NCBI RefSeq assembly: GCF_905147365.1
Contig: NC_056407.1
Location: forward strand, 17,219,980 to 17,283,979
Direction: 5' to 3'
Source: Aricia agestis
Lineage: Eukaryota > Arthropoda > Insecta > Lepidoptera > Lycaenidae
Length of the DNA: 64,000 nucleotides
Shown here: positions 1 to 9,199 of the stretch, piece by piece
How the letters are laid out: every line of letters starts with the position of its first letter
Numbering within the stretch: the stretch's first letter is position 1
Notes under the pieces: model-generated
What the model was told of the DNA's origin: nothing
The model's input: only the letters and a program-made list of their open reading frames with translations
Databases searched by the model: none
Program-made: the position numbers and the translations under genes

Positions 1-11
1 ATTTGTTGTCA

Positions 12-459
12 CTAGAGATCGCCCAATGGTCGAAATTCGACCTTAGTTTCAACGACATTAAGACTACTACCTATATATTTTTGTAAAAAATATTGAATTT
101 ATCTTTTTTTTTTTCAACTCTTGTCTCTGGGACTTAGCTGATCTCTGACTGGCCGTGTAAGCATTGTCTAATAGTATCTAAGATTTAATAAAAAAATACT
201 ATAATCCATTTTTAATTTGTCAACTTGTTGTCAACAGACTTCAACCATAAATAAAAGAGTATAATTCATATGTATAGGCTTGTCACTCAAAAATATGTCA
301 TTTCTCATGTGTGTGTGTTGTAGTGTGTGTAATGTTTTATTTGTTAAAAAAATGTATGATAAAAGCATAATATAACCGTGCAAAATTTCATGCACCTACG
401 TTTCCCCATTTGTCGTAAAAAGGGTTACAAAGTTTTTCGTTCACGTATTAATATTATGA
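12..459 (-). mobile_element. Non-autonomous Helitron (family A), inserted in another repeat
   Basis: Read on the minus strand the element starts TCATAATATTAATACG and ends with a 7-bp hairpin (GGTCGAA/TTCGACC), a 12-nt spacer and CTAG, the 3' signature of Helitrons. It encodes nothing. Copies of the same family lie at 38670-39159 (complete), 48424-49611 and 50975-51120. The bases on either side (atttgttgt before, tagcggcaac after) join into the continuous sequence of the AGTGCGAGTCGG repeat seen elsewhere in the window, so this Helitron landed inside such a repeat. Family assignment rests on the termini; no transposase is present. Confidence 0.75.
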
Positions 460-598
460 TAGCGGCAACATATATACAATCTGTGAAATTTTCAACTCTC
501 TAGCTATAACCGTTCTTGAGTTACAGCCTGGAGACATACAGACAACGAAGTCTTAGTAATAGGGTCCTGTTTTTACCCTTTGGGTACGGAACCCTAAA
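460..598 (+). repeat. AGTGCGAGTCGG-type interspersed repeat, 3' half
   Basis: The sequence runs from tagcggcaac to the end gtacggaaccctaaaaa and matches the 3' half of the copies at 4651, 13175 and 17848. The 5' half lies left of the window or in bases 1-10, split off by the Helitron at 12-459. This family is common in Lepidoptera; its class (SINE or LINE-tail derived) is unsettled from this sequence. Confidence 0.7.
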
Positions 599-788
599 AA
601 GGAATGTGTAGCTGATAACATAAATAAAAAAGTTTTTTGAATAGTTGTGCTTTTCATTTTTAAACTATTCTATACCACTTCAGTTACACTCATAAATTTT
701 AAAATTTTGAAGAAAACCTGCATTTCTTTCAAATCAGTTATGTAGCAAAATAATAAAATATATTATAATTTTTTAGGGTTCCGTTTTA

Positions 789-832
789 TAGGCTTGTCAC
801 TCAAAAATATGTAATTTCTCATGTGTGTGTGT
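789..832 (-). repeat. Helitron family A fragment
   Basis: Repeats bases 276-316 (tataggcttgtcactcaaaa, then a TG run) in the same orientation. It abuts the A-tail of the R1-like LINE that follows, so it is probably target sequence into which the LINE inserted. Confidence 0.5.
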
Positions 833-3062
833 GTTTTTTTTAAAACGGGCTTTGGCCCACCACACATTCCCACCACTGTATCTCCTGTGTCGCCAGGATC
901 GACAGCGGCATCAAACCACGAAAACCCTTTGATATGATCTCAGGGAGCCCGAGGGACATGCTAAAGCTGTCTTGGGACCCGCAACGAAATTAATCAGAAG
1001 AAAATAGGAGGAGTAGGTAGATTTCCAGAATCCCCCCCAATATAAAGCGGGAGACAGCACAAAGTTGCAGTGACCGAAAGTCAAAGAACTGAAGGGTTGA
1101 AGCACCACGGGAATTGACGTTAATAATAATAGTGACTACTATGCTAGAGCTAAATTAATTTATTGTGTTAGACTGTTGCCAATAGTAATTGTGACAAAAA
1201 CGCTTGAAAGCACGGAAGTTCCTAGCGCTGTCCACGAGATCACCGTAGTATGCGACATCAGATGTGCAGAGTAGGTTGTTTAGCATTGTAGTTCTTTCGT
1301 CCTGCCAGAGACTGCACTCCCAGAGAACATGATGAGCTGTTTGTTCAAACATGTTGCCTTCGGTCGAGCACTCGCACATGGGTGATGCTACCAGATTAAA
1401 TCCGTAGAGTTTGGCCTTAAAATTTCCATGACCGGTCAGGAATTGTGAACGCAGTGATCAATATCCATCCAATGTTTGGATAGTCGTTCACGAATATTAG
1501 GGAAAAAATTATAAAGATGTCGCCCTTTGGTGGAACAGTCCCAACGCGTTGCCATTCGGAGATTAGGCTTTGCAAAGAGTTTTCTAAAGGTTCAAACAAT
1601 CTTGCTATTTTATTTCTATCGCGAGCGCTTAAAAAGAACGGGTTGTCAATGTTTTTGTTATGATAGTACATTGTCGCACGACGCTGAATCTCAAGGTTAA
1701 CGGGTAAAACTCCGGCTAACACGGGCAAGGCTTCGGTGCTTGTGGTTCTGTTAGCTTTGCACAAGAATATAAGAGCAAGACGTTGGCTTTGTAGCAACTT
1801 GCGACGAGCCGCGCCGATAGTTGCTCTGTCAGGTGTAAAATATATAGCAAATGCTACCAAGGTAAGTAGCAGTGTAAATTAATTTTAGGGTTTTGAATGA
1901 AAGGCCCCATGTCGAAGTAGATATTTTGGTAAAAGAGTAAAAGTTACGTTTCGCTTTCTCACCGGTTTGAATTATATATTCTAAAAATGTAAATTTATTT
2001 TTTAAGTAAAAACCAAGATAACAGAGCGACTGTTTGCGTTTAACGTTAATATTGTCAAGTTTAATGCTAGGGGAAGATATAAGGGAACCTTTTAAAAGAA
2101 TTTGGTAAGTTTTTTGCGCAGCGAATTTCAGACGATTACGCTTACCCCAGTCAGATATTAAATTAAGACTACTGTTGGCTTTAGACTCAATTTCGGAACG
2201 CGAGTTTGCTTGAACGATAAGAAACCCGTCATCGGCGTAACCAACTAGTATACAAAGCGGTGGAAGTGGAAGACTTAACAAATCGTCGAATCCGATGTTC
2301 CATAATTTAAGCGAAATTACCGATCCTTGACATGTGTACAATGTCCTAGACGAAGCTTAGTTTGACCGTTAGAAAAGTAAGAATGTATTATAGAATAAAT
2401 ATTGCAGTAACACCCTCGATTTTTTAGTTTTAATAGCACCATCGGCCACCAGGCATGGTCGAAGGCCCCGGAAATATCTAATGAAATAGCGACCACGTAT
2501 TCAGTTTCCGACAAATTAACTATTTTTCTTACTTCTTACGCCGCGTCCACAGTCGATTTCCCGGCGGTGAAACCGAACTGGTGGCTATGGAATTTAGGGC
2601 CACCGGGTAGCAGGCGAGGTACGATGAGACGTTCTAGTAATTTACCTAAGCAAGGCAGTAACGTTATCGGACGGTAAGATTTTGGGTCGTCAGGAGGTTT
2701 GTTTCCCGCTTTAGGTATTAATTTTATGCAACCGGAACGCCAAATTTTTGGAAATATACCTTCTGCGATACATCTGTTAAAATAAATAAATAAAAAATAA
2801 ATAAAAAATGTTGTAAACATATAGAATCGATGAATTGGCCGCTAAACACGCTTGCTTTATCATAATATTTGATATTTTATCCTCGCCCGCAGATTTTTTT
2901 ATAGGCAAAAGGTTTACTATTTTAATAAACTCCTCCGGGGTTGGTACATCTTAGACCGGTGTATGAATGGGGTCTAACATTCTACTCCTAATGTCGCGAT
3001 GGTGTTCATCATCCAAGGAGGGCTCGTCGTCTGGGATACAACCACACTGACGCCCCAAATAT
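833..3062 (-). mobile_element. R1-clade-like non-LTR retrotransposon (LINE), decayed
   Basis: The 3' end is marked by an oligo-A tract at about 833-840 (minus-strand sense) after a non-coding tail to about 1110. The body carries broken pieces of a reverse transcriptase polyprotein. The 5' side stops at about 3062 without an endonuclease domain, so the copy is 5'-truncated. It sits in the intron downstream of exon 3 of the FHA gene in the same orientation. A second, inverted fragment of the same family is at 5143-5565. Confidence 0.8.
1155..3055 (-). pseudogene. R1-like reverse transcriptase pseudogene
   Basis: Reading from 3055 downward, successive frames give the pre-RT region (KKSAGEDKISN), RT motifs SYRPITLLPCLGKLLERL and QFGFTAGKSTVDAA, then LDISGAFDHAWWP, then the catalytic YADD box near 2250, a stretch ending in CYLGFYL, and a C-terminal Cys-His knuckle (C..G...HHVLWEC) near 1300-1380. 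The order is that of R1/TRAS-type ORF2. Several frameshifts and stops separate the blocks, for example between 2514 and 2536 and between 1829 and 1860, and the endonuclease is missing. It cannot make a working enzyme. Clade placement (R1 rather than LOA or Jockey) is by motif resemblance only. Confidence 0.8.
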
Positions 3063-3342
3063 TTTAGAATATATTGATCTTAAATACATGTAACTAAGAC
3101 CTGGTAGATTTAAATTATTTTATTAATGTTATAATTTACTCTAGTAATTGCTTCCCAAAAAATAGTGTTAACACTTACAATGAAGAGTTGAAAGACCTAG
3201 ACATATTTAACAATGCCTATTTATGAGTTAAATAACACAACATGATAAAAACTAAATAATTAATTAAATTGTACTAGTTTGTAGTGAAAAAGCCACATTT
3301 ATTTGGAAAAAATCTGAAGCTATTAGTTTTAAAGCAAATACT
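3063..3342. other. Unassigned AT-rich intronic DNA
   Basis: Between the LINE and the next Helitron end I see no open frame, repeat or RNA signature. It would belong to intron 3 of the FHA gene. Confidence 0.4.
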
Positions 3343-3344
3343 AG

Positions 3345-3470
3345 CTGACCCGGCAAACATTGTTTTGCCATATAAATTATTTCTAGTGCTAATATAAAAA
3401 GTAGATAAAACTTCTCTGATAGTACATTCGTCTGAGAATAGGTCTCAGACGAATGTACTATCAGAGAAGT
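3345..3470 (-). mobile_element. Helitron 3'-end fragment (family B) followed by a perfect hairpin
   Basis: The plus strand begins ctagctgacccggcaaac, the reverse complement of a Helitron 3' end shared with 5591-5764 and 25216-25317. About 65 bp further on comes a perfect 28-bp inverted repeat (3410-3437 with 3443-3470, 5-nt loop). The rest of the Helitron is not recognisable. Confidence 0.55.
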
Positions 3471-3735
3471 TGATGTATAGGCAGACCTTAGTTTGGTCGC
3501 GTTATGTCAAACCCAGCCGACAGATTACAAATAACATTGAATTGACATGATCCAACTAAATGACGTTGGTCTGTTAACTGTCTAGGAATCAATTTCCTCG
3601 GATATCGCGCGCAAACACTGTCTATGTTGAAAATCTATTGTGACTGAAATTGATCGAGGTATTAAGATAATGTAAAAAAACTGTTTGGTTTTGTAACTAA
3701 AGTAAAATAAAATAAAGTAAAAAAAACAGACTTAC

Positions 3736-3984
3736 CTTTTCCTTAGCTTCTCTTAGTTGTTCTGTTTCAAGTCTTAGTTTGTGTTCAATCTCTTGTTTCT
3801 CTTGTAATCTCTCCTCCTGCTCCTTGATCTTTATATCTAACTTATTTAATAAATCATGTTTTGAGATGTTCTCCCTGTTTAGTTCAGCCAAAAATTCTTC
3901 TCTCTCCCTCAATAATTTTTCCTTAAGTTGATTATTTTCTGATAGTAGCTCTGTTTCTATTTGATTGTGCTTTTCTATTTGTTC
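3736..3984 (-). CDS. RNF8-like gene, coding exon 3 (coiled coil)
   Basis: It starts EQIEKHNQIETELL after acceptor TTTTAG and ends EAKEK before donor GTAAGT at 3735-3730. All 83 residues suit a coiled coil, with Leu or Ile spaced in heptads and a very high Glu/Lys/Gln content. The open frame reads on past the donor for a few codons only. Flanking introns carry inverted LINE fragments. Confidence 0.75.
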
Positions 3985-6900
3985 CTAAAATAATTAAGAA
4001 GGTATAAGATTAGGTTAGTTTTATAAAGTTCATTTATTGCTGTTAGCATACCTACGGTACTCCCAAAGTGATAATGCGCATAGAAATTTTCGTACTTTTT
4101 TGGCAACGGTCGTATTTCCCGAGCATCGGAAGACGTCGCTGCAAAAGTTGTTTTGAACTTAACTTTAAGAAATATAGCAATTTGCAGCGACATAGAGGCG
4201 CCTGACGTTACCATGGTAACACCGCGATGGCTTCCCGGTGAGTTATAGTATGATGGACCGGCGACTTGTTCAAAGCAAATAGAAGTAAATATCTATCTAT
4301 ACTTATTATAAAATACTAGAGGTAAAATTTTTGTATATTAAAAATAAACTTGGAAAAACGAGTCAGGGGCATGTTAGAAGAGTAATAGAACACATTTTAA
4401 CTGTTTTTGAAATTTTTGTTTCTCTGTCTGTTTGTCTGTTTGTACAGGCTAATCTCTGAATCCGCTGGACCGATTTCAATGAAATTTGGCATGATGATAC
4501 CTTACATCCCTGGTCAACATCTTAGATACTTTTTTTAACCGACTTTCAAAAAAAGAGGAGTTAATGTTTACTTTGCTGTTTGTGGTCAGATTTACAAAAT
4601 TCTTTTTTTGTTGTATAGATTGCCCAAATTTGATACCATGTTTACAATAAAATCAGCCAAGTGCGAGTCGGACTCGCGCACGGAGGGTTCCGTACCGTTA
4701 TAGAGACAAATAGACCAAAAGTTGTGTTTTTGTATGGGAGCCCCCCTTCAATTTTAATTATATTCTAATTTTATTATTAATTATTAAAGTACACATATAA
4801 CTAAGGATTCTAGGAAAATTTCAACTGCCTGCCTGTTGTAATTATTGATATCGAGCAAAAAAGGCCAAAAAAATCATGTTTGTTGTATGGGATAAAATAT
4901 TGATTTTATTGTTTTCATTGTTGTTATAGCGGCAACAGATATACACAATCTGTAAAAATGTTTGAACTCTAGCTATAATGGTTCTTGAGATACAGCCTAG
5001 AGACAGACAGACGGACAGACAATGAAGTCTTAGTAATAGGGTCCCGTTTTTACCCTTTGGGTAAAGAACCCTAAAAACGGTGACTTGATAAGTAATGGAA
5101 TTGAAGAAACAACGACAACCAAAGTGATTACCAATTCTAGCAAAGGTCGATCTTTGAAACTTTTCCTAATATTATCGTAAACGATTATCCAAACCCTGGA
5201 TGGATATTGACCACTGCGTATCTCAATTCGTTACCAGCCATGGAAATTTTAAAGTCAAACTTTACGAATCTAAGTTACTAGCATCAGTCGAACAAATAGG
5301 TAGAAATGGTAGAATATGTACGACCGAAGGCAGTATGTTTAAATAAACCTCTCATCATGTTCTCTGGGAGAGTTTTTTCTGCCAAGACGAAAGAACTACA
5401 ATGCTAGACAACCTACAGTGTAAATCTGATGTCGCATACTACGGTGTTATCGTGGACAGCGCTATAGGAACTTAATCCGTGCCTTAAAGCGTTTTTGTCA
5501 TAATTATTATTGGCAACAGTCTAACACAACAAATTCCAATATTAATTTAGCTATACCTAGCTCAGTTACAATTTTTATTATTATAGTTTACTAGCTGTCC
5601 CGGCAAACCTTGTGTTGCCATATATATTTTTTTTGTATGAAAAATAGATGTTGGCCGATTCTCAGACCTATATTACATGCTCACAAAATTTCATGAGAAT
5701 TGGTCAAGCCGTTTCGGAGGAGTATGGCAATGAAAACTGTGACACGAGAATTTTATATATTAGATTTTCGTGGTGCATTAAAAATTTCATGTGTAATGTA
5801 GATCCAAATAAAATAGTCGTAGATGGGTGTTGGATTTTCTAAATCTCGATTTTAATAACATACACGTGGAAATTATATGATATTTACTTCTATTTCTTTT
5901 GAACAAGGTACAAGTCATTGTATGGGGCTCTTACGTTTCATAGATCTGGGTGTTTTCGTGATTACGACAATTAGCAGAGATTTCCACGCGCATTATTAAT
6001 TTAGGAGTACTGTACTATGTTATAATTTTAATTATTTTCTACCTCGAGTTTGAATTGAAAGATTGTAAAGTATGAAAGGTTAGTGATTAAAACTTAATTT
6101 ACCATGAGTTCTTCTATTCTGCCACCCATATCTTTCCTCAATTCTTCTAGTTCAATGTTTTTTTCTTTTTCCAATTGGGCCTTTTGTTGTTCAACATCAA
6201 ACTTCTCGCCTTTTAAATTTTCTATTTGCACAGCAAACTTTTCTTCAACTTGACAAATTTTTTTCTTCATATTTGATTCCAGCTGCTCCTTTAGAAGAAT
6301 GTTACTTGTTTGTATATGTTTTGCATTCTGAATTTGAACTTCTAAATTTTTCATAGCGAAATCTTGAGATTGTTCAAATTTTATTTTCACATCATTTATC
6401 ATGTCCTCTTCTGGCAACAATTTCTTCCTTTTTCTTGGACAATCTGATGGGGTTTCTTCGTGTACAAATTTGTAAACAAACTCCTTCGAAGGTTCCATGC
6501 TTATTATGTCACCATTTTCAAGTTTTTTGCTTTTGCCCTTGCCTAATGTGACACCATTTATTTCAATACCAAGAGTGCTGAGATCATGAATGATCCATAC
6601 ATCATCTACACTTTGTATCATGCAGTGGCTTCTTGAGATAGCAAGAAATGGAATGACTGCATCGTTGCTAAGAGATCTTCCCAAAGTGAACTGGAACAAA
6701 ATGAAATTATGGAAGTTAAAAGTAATCGGAAGTTGCTATTATAAATTTTAACATATTTCTTTTATCAATGAAAGTATTTTAGTAGTTTAATAGTCAAAAT
6801 CAAGAAATATGCTGTGCACAAAGGCGCTGTTTCAAAGTTATTCATTCAGCTGGTACCAGGTAGAACGTAATAGGCTTCAAATCTTTGAAACCTTTTGGAG

Positions 6901-7098
6901 CGACGTTAATATATTGTAATTGATTCTGCTAAGGGCAGAAGACAATGGTATACAAAGGTCCATCAACAATTAAAATGATAACAATTATGTTATCATTTTA
7001 ATTAAACTTACTTCAGTTGATGTAAGACGAATTTTTTTCAAATTTACAAACTCTGTTTTCAACGGCTTACAGGTTATCAGGCAAGGCACATCTTCCAT
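3736..7098 (-). CDS. RNF8: FHA and coiled-coil protein, RNF8-like E3 ubiquitin ligase (5' part; exons 7098-7012, 6690-6103, 3984-3736)
   Basis: Three exons (29, 196 and 83 codons) join in phase 0 at GT-AG borders into the first 308 residues. Residues about 10-104 form an FHA domain: GRS at 33-35, SRSHC at 48-52, NG at 74-75, ENGDII at 87-92. These include the arginine, serine and histidine that hold phosphothreonine in this fold; R34 sits where human RNF8 has R42. A basic patch (RKRKK, 115-119) could be a nuclear signal. From about 125 to 308 the chain is Glu/Lys/Gln-rich coiled coil. RNF8 reads phosphorylated MDC1 at DNA breaks and ubiquitinates H1/H2A through a C-terminal RING; no RING is visible, so the last exons should lie left of base 1. 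The start is firm: an in-frame TAA lies 13 codons upstream and the ATG has A at -3. CHFR is the main alternative, but it lacks so long a coiled coil. Confidence 0.72.
4000..4640. other. Intron 2 DNA with Helitron-like and CCGACTTTC-repeat scraps
   Basis: Bases 4304-4500 resemble the 5' part of a lepidopteran Helitron (tatacttattataaaatact, then the text around ggaccgatttcaatgaaatt). Bases 4535-4560 (taaccgactttcaaaaaaag) match the end of the repeat found at 21784-22275 and 53237-53740. The stretch at 4050-4260 has no recognised content. Confidence 0.4.
4651..5077 (+). repeat. AGTGCGAGTCGG-type interspersed repeat, near full length
   Basis: It starts aatcagccaagtgcgagtcg and ends gaaccctaaaaa. 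Internal landmarks are tatgggagcccccct, tatagcggcaacagatatac and agacagacagacggacag. It gives the consensus layout (about 430 bp) against which interrupted copies in this window can be read. It lies in intron 2 of the FHA gene. Confidence 0.75.
5143..5565 (+). mobile_element. R1-like LINE 3' fragment, inverted relative to the copy at 833-3062
   Basis: This plus-strand stretch parallels the minus strand of about 1160-1510: the region around gtaaacgattatccaaacc, the Cys-His knuckle region with gttctctgggag, and the end ggcaacagtctaacaca. It has several small deletions and stops. It sits in intron 2, opposite in orientation to the gene. Confidence 0.7.
5591..5764 (-). mobile_element. Short non-autonomous Helitron (family B)
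   Basis: On the minus strand it starts TCTAATATATAAAATTC and ends with the GGTTTGCCGGGACAGCTAG motif, so both Helitron ends are present in 174 bp. A plus-strand relative of 102 bp is at 25216-25317. It is non-coding. Confidence 0.7.
6103..6690 (-). CDS. RNF8-like gene, coding exon 2 (FHA core and start of coiled coil)
   Basis: It begins FTLGRSLSND directly after the acceptor CAG and ends IEELM before a weaker donor GTAAAT at 6102-6097. It carries most of the FHA domain, the RKRKK patch and the first half of the coiled coil. One uninterrupted frame of 196 codons. If the GTAAAT donor were skipped, translation would stop two codons later (V-N-stop), giving a natural short FHA-only isoform. Confidence 0.8.
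7012..7098 (-). CDS. RNF8-like gene, coding exon 1
   Basis: Twenty-nine codons from ATG (7098-7096) to GAA, followed by the donor GTAAGT at 7011-7006. It supplies the first strand of the FHA fold (MEDVPCLITCKPLK). Intron 1 is short (about 320 bp) and ends TTTTGTTCCAG. Confidence 0.75.
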
Positions 7099-7300
7099 TT
7101 TTACTGTATAAATTCTAAATAAATTACATTTCAATTAGTATACATTTCTAGATATTATGTATATTGTATATATAATTAAAATATTTCAATTTATGATACG
7201 ATAAATGATAAAATTCAAATCCCAAAACAAAAGCGTACACAAGCACAAGATACAACTGACATGTGACAGATGACAGTCGCCGAATTTTTTTTTTTTCATA
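7099..7300 (-). promoter_or_regulatory. Presumed 5' UTR and promoter of the RNF8-like gene
   Basis: This is the region upstream of the ATG. It is AT-rich near the gene, with TGACATGTGACAGATGACAG at about 7257-7276, a cluster of TGACA/TGTCA half sites. No TATA box stands out. Transcription start cannot be fixed from sequence. Confidence 0.3.
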
Positions 7301-7475
7301 TAATGGCACTTCGGCTATAACCATGGCCAGTGTCGAGGTCGAGTATAATATTATGGCGGGAAAACGATATTCTATAATACAATTTTTTATATATTATCGT
7401 CAGGACAGTCAAGTCTAAAGTCTAGTCAAAGTCTAAGTATAAAGTCAATACAGTCAAGAAGTCAGGTCGGTCGAT

Positions 7476-7995
7476 TCAGTAAAGTAGTAGGACGCTTTAC
7501 TGAAACTTTTGATGGAGTTTTGGAGGGAACACAAAAGAGCACGTTTCTGGTTATTACATCACTCTCCCATACTTGTGCACGATAACGAATATTTAATGGT
7601 TAATATCCTACCAATATTACACATTAAAAACCCAGATAACACAATTTTAGGAAAATAATATAAAAACACAACATCACTCTTTCACATTCTCCCAAAAACT
7701 CCCGATTTTTTTTTTATAATATGGCGCTCGCTTTTTTTTTTTCAGATGATCGTCAATTCGAAAGTCTTGACGATCATAATACAATAAAAGTCTAAAAAAG
7801 TAGTCAGTAAAGTCAACGAGTCAAGTCAGTTGTTTTAGTAAAGTGGTAGACCCTTTACTAAAACTTTTAGATGGAGTTTTGGAGGGAACAGCTGACCTGA
7901 TGATGATTTATTTCGAAACCAGTCGTGTAATTTGTTAAAAGTGTTAATAATATCTTAATATAGTGGAAAAAGTGCACGAAAAATTGTGTTATCTT
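7476..7995 (+). repeat. Penelope-LTR-like relic with a tandem-repeated block
   Basis: The block gatggagttttggagggaaca, preceded by a short hairpin (ttcagtaaag/ctttactgaa or ttttagtaaag/ctttactaaaa), occurs at 7476-7533 and again at 7832-7890. The second copy continues into gacctgatgatgatttattt and then tagtggaaaaagtgcacgaa, which recurs in inverted form at 57977-58138. The combination resembles the pseudo-LTRs of Penelope-like elements. No coding part remains. Confidence 0.4.
7897..7924 (+). ncRNA. Hammerhead-ribozyme-like core (Penelope type)
   Basis: CTGATGA (7897-7903) is followed at short distance by CGAAAC and then CAGTC. That is the order of a hammerhead core: CUGAUGA, stem II, GAAA, a very short stem III, cleavage C. 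Stem II is weak (GA..UC) and stem I pairing is poor, so activity is doubtful. Penelope-like elements are known to carry such minimal hammerheads. Confidence 0.3.
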
Positions 7996-8022
7996 TTTTT
8001 CTTTTTTGTTTTTGCCTTTAGT

Positions 8023-8260
8023 ATTGACTGTTTACGATTCAGCTCTTTATACAGGTAACAGGGGTTCTATATTTTAACCTTTTTCCATGGTCACTTATTA
8101 TTGATAGATATGTCGCAGCAGACTGGTTTAAATAGCCGTTCAATCAAACAGCCCTTTGACTGAACAACGCCATTCAATCACTTAATATAAACAAAATATA
8201 AAGAGCTGAATCGTAAACAGTCAATTTTAGTATTGACTGTTTACGATTCAGCTCTTTATA
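8023..8260. repeat. Three-armed foldback: 29-mer in + / - / + orientation
   Basis: The 29-mer that begins attgactgtttacgattcag occurs exactly at 8023-8051 and 8232-8260, and its exact reverse complement at 8197-8225. The DNA can fold as either of two hairpins, with a 145-nt or a 6-nt loop. Outer flanks are also roughly complementary (T/C-rich left, A/G-rich right). It looks like a foldback transposon with one duplicated end. Confidence 0.75.
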
Positions 8261-8460
8261 TAGACAAAAACAAAAAACAAAAAAGAAAAAAAGTATAAGT
8301 AGGTTTGTTTTTAGGTTACCTGTAGACAGCATCTAGGGGCACGGCAGTGCCCCAGCCAAGCTTTTTATAACATATGTATGGCAACAATGAATAAGGCGTG
8401 CTCGTGCACGGAGTACCTCGACCATAGCGAAATATAAACATACACCGGATAATGATTTCA

Positions 8461-9120
8461 CTAGCTATTTGACCGAACTTTGCTCGGTATTCGATAAAAC
8501 ACGAATTTTCTGAAAATGATTCCTAGCTAGATCGATTTATCGCCCCCGAAACCCCCTATATACTAAATTTCATGAAAATCGTTGGAGCAGATTTCGATAT
8601 ATCTATACTAATATTATAATTGGGAAGAGTTTGTTTGTTTGTTTGAACGCGCTAATCTCAGGAACTACTGGTCCGGTTTGAAAAATTCTTTTACTGTTGG
8701 ATAGCCAATTTATCGAGGAAGGCTATAGGCAATATTTTATCACGCTAAGTATAATAGGAGCGACGAAATAGATGAAAATGTGGAAGAAACTAGGGAAATT
8801 ATATGGAATTGCTTATTATCTTATGAACTACTGGAGCAATGTTTATGTTATTTGGCAAACATGAAGAATAGACCACGTGAAGGGACATAGGCTATTTTTT
8901 GCTGCAAAATGTACGGTTGCGTGAAATTCCTAAATTACGCAAGCGAAGCCGAGCGGAACATCTATCTATATACAATAAAATCGTAGGAAAGTCAATTCTG
9001 TATATTGAATATTTTTGTACAATAAATATACTTGGGATGCGATCTACTATGCTAACGTGGACGAAGTCGCGGACAACAGCTAGTATATAATATAAGAATT
9101 GCTCGTTTAAAGATATAAGA
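8461..9120 (-). mobile_element. Helitron (family C), interrupted by another Helitron
   Basis: On the minus strand it starts TCTTATATCTTTAAACGAGC and ends with ACCGAGCAAAGTTCGGTC plus CTAG. Bases 8602-9083 are a plus-strand Helitron inserted within it. Fragments of the same 5' end recur at 13886-13927. Confidence 0.65.
8602..9083 (+). mobile_element. Helitron (family D) nested in family C
   Basis: It starts TCTATACTAATATTATAATT and ends with the near-palindrome gtggacgaagtcgcggac, then aacagCTAG. It is non-coding. Larger copies of the family, with internal tandem repeats, are at 14519-14915 and 14969-15995; another is at 61117-61457. Confidence 0.75.
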
Positions 9121-9199
9121 TAAGATAAGTTTACGCGAGTATCACTCATGATATTATAAGGTTTAAACACTTACGGATTTTATCCATCCATATTCCTTG

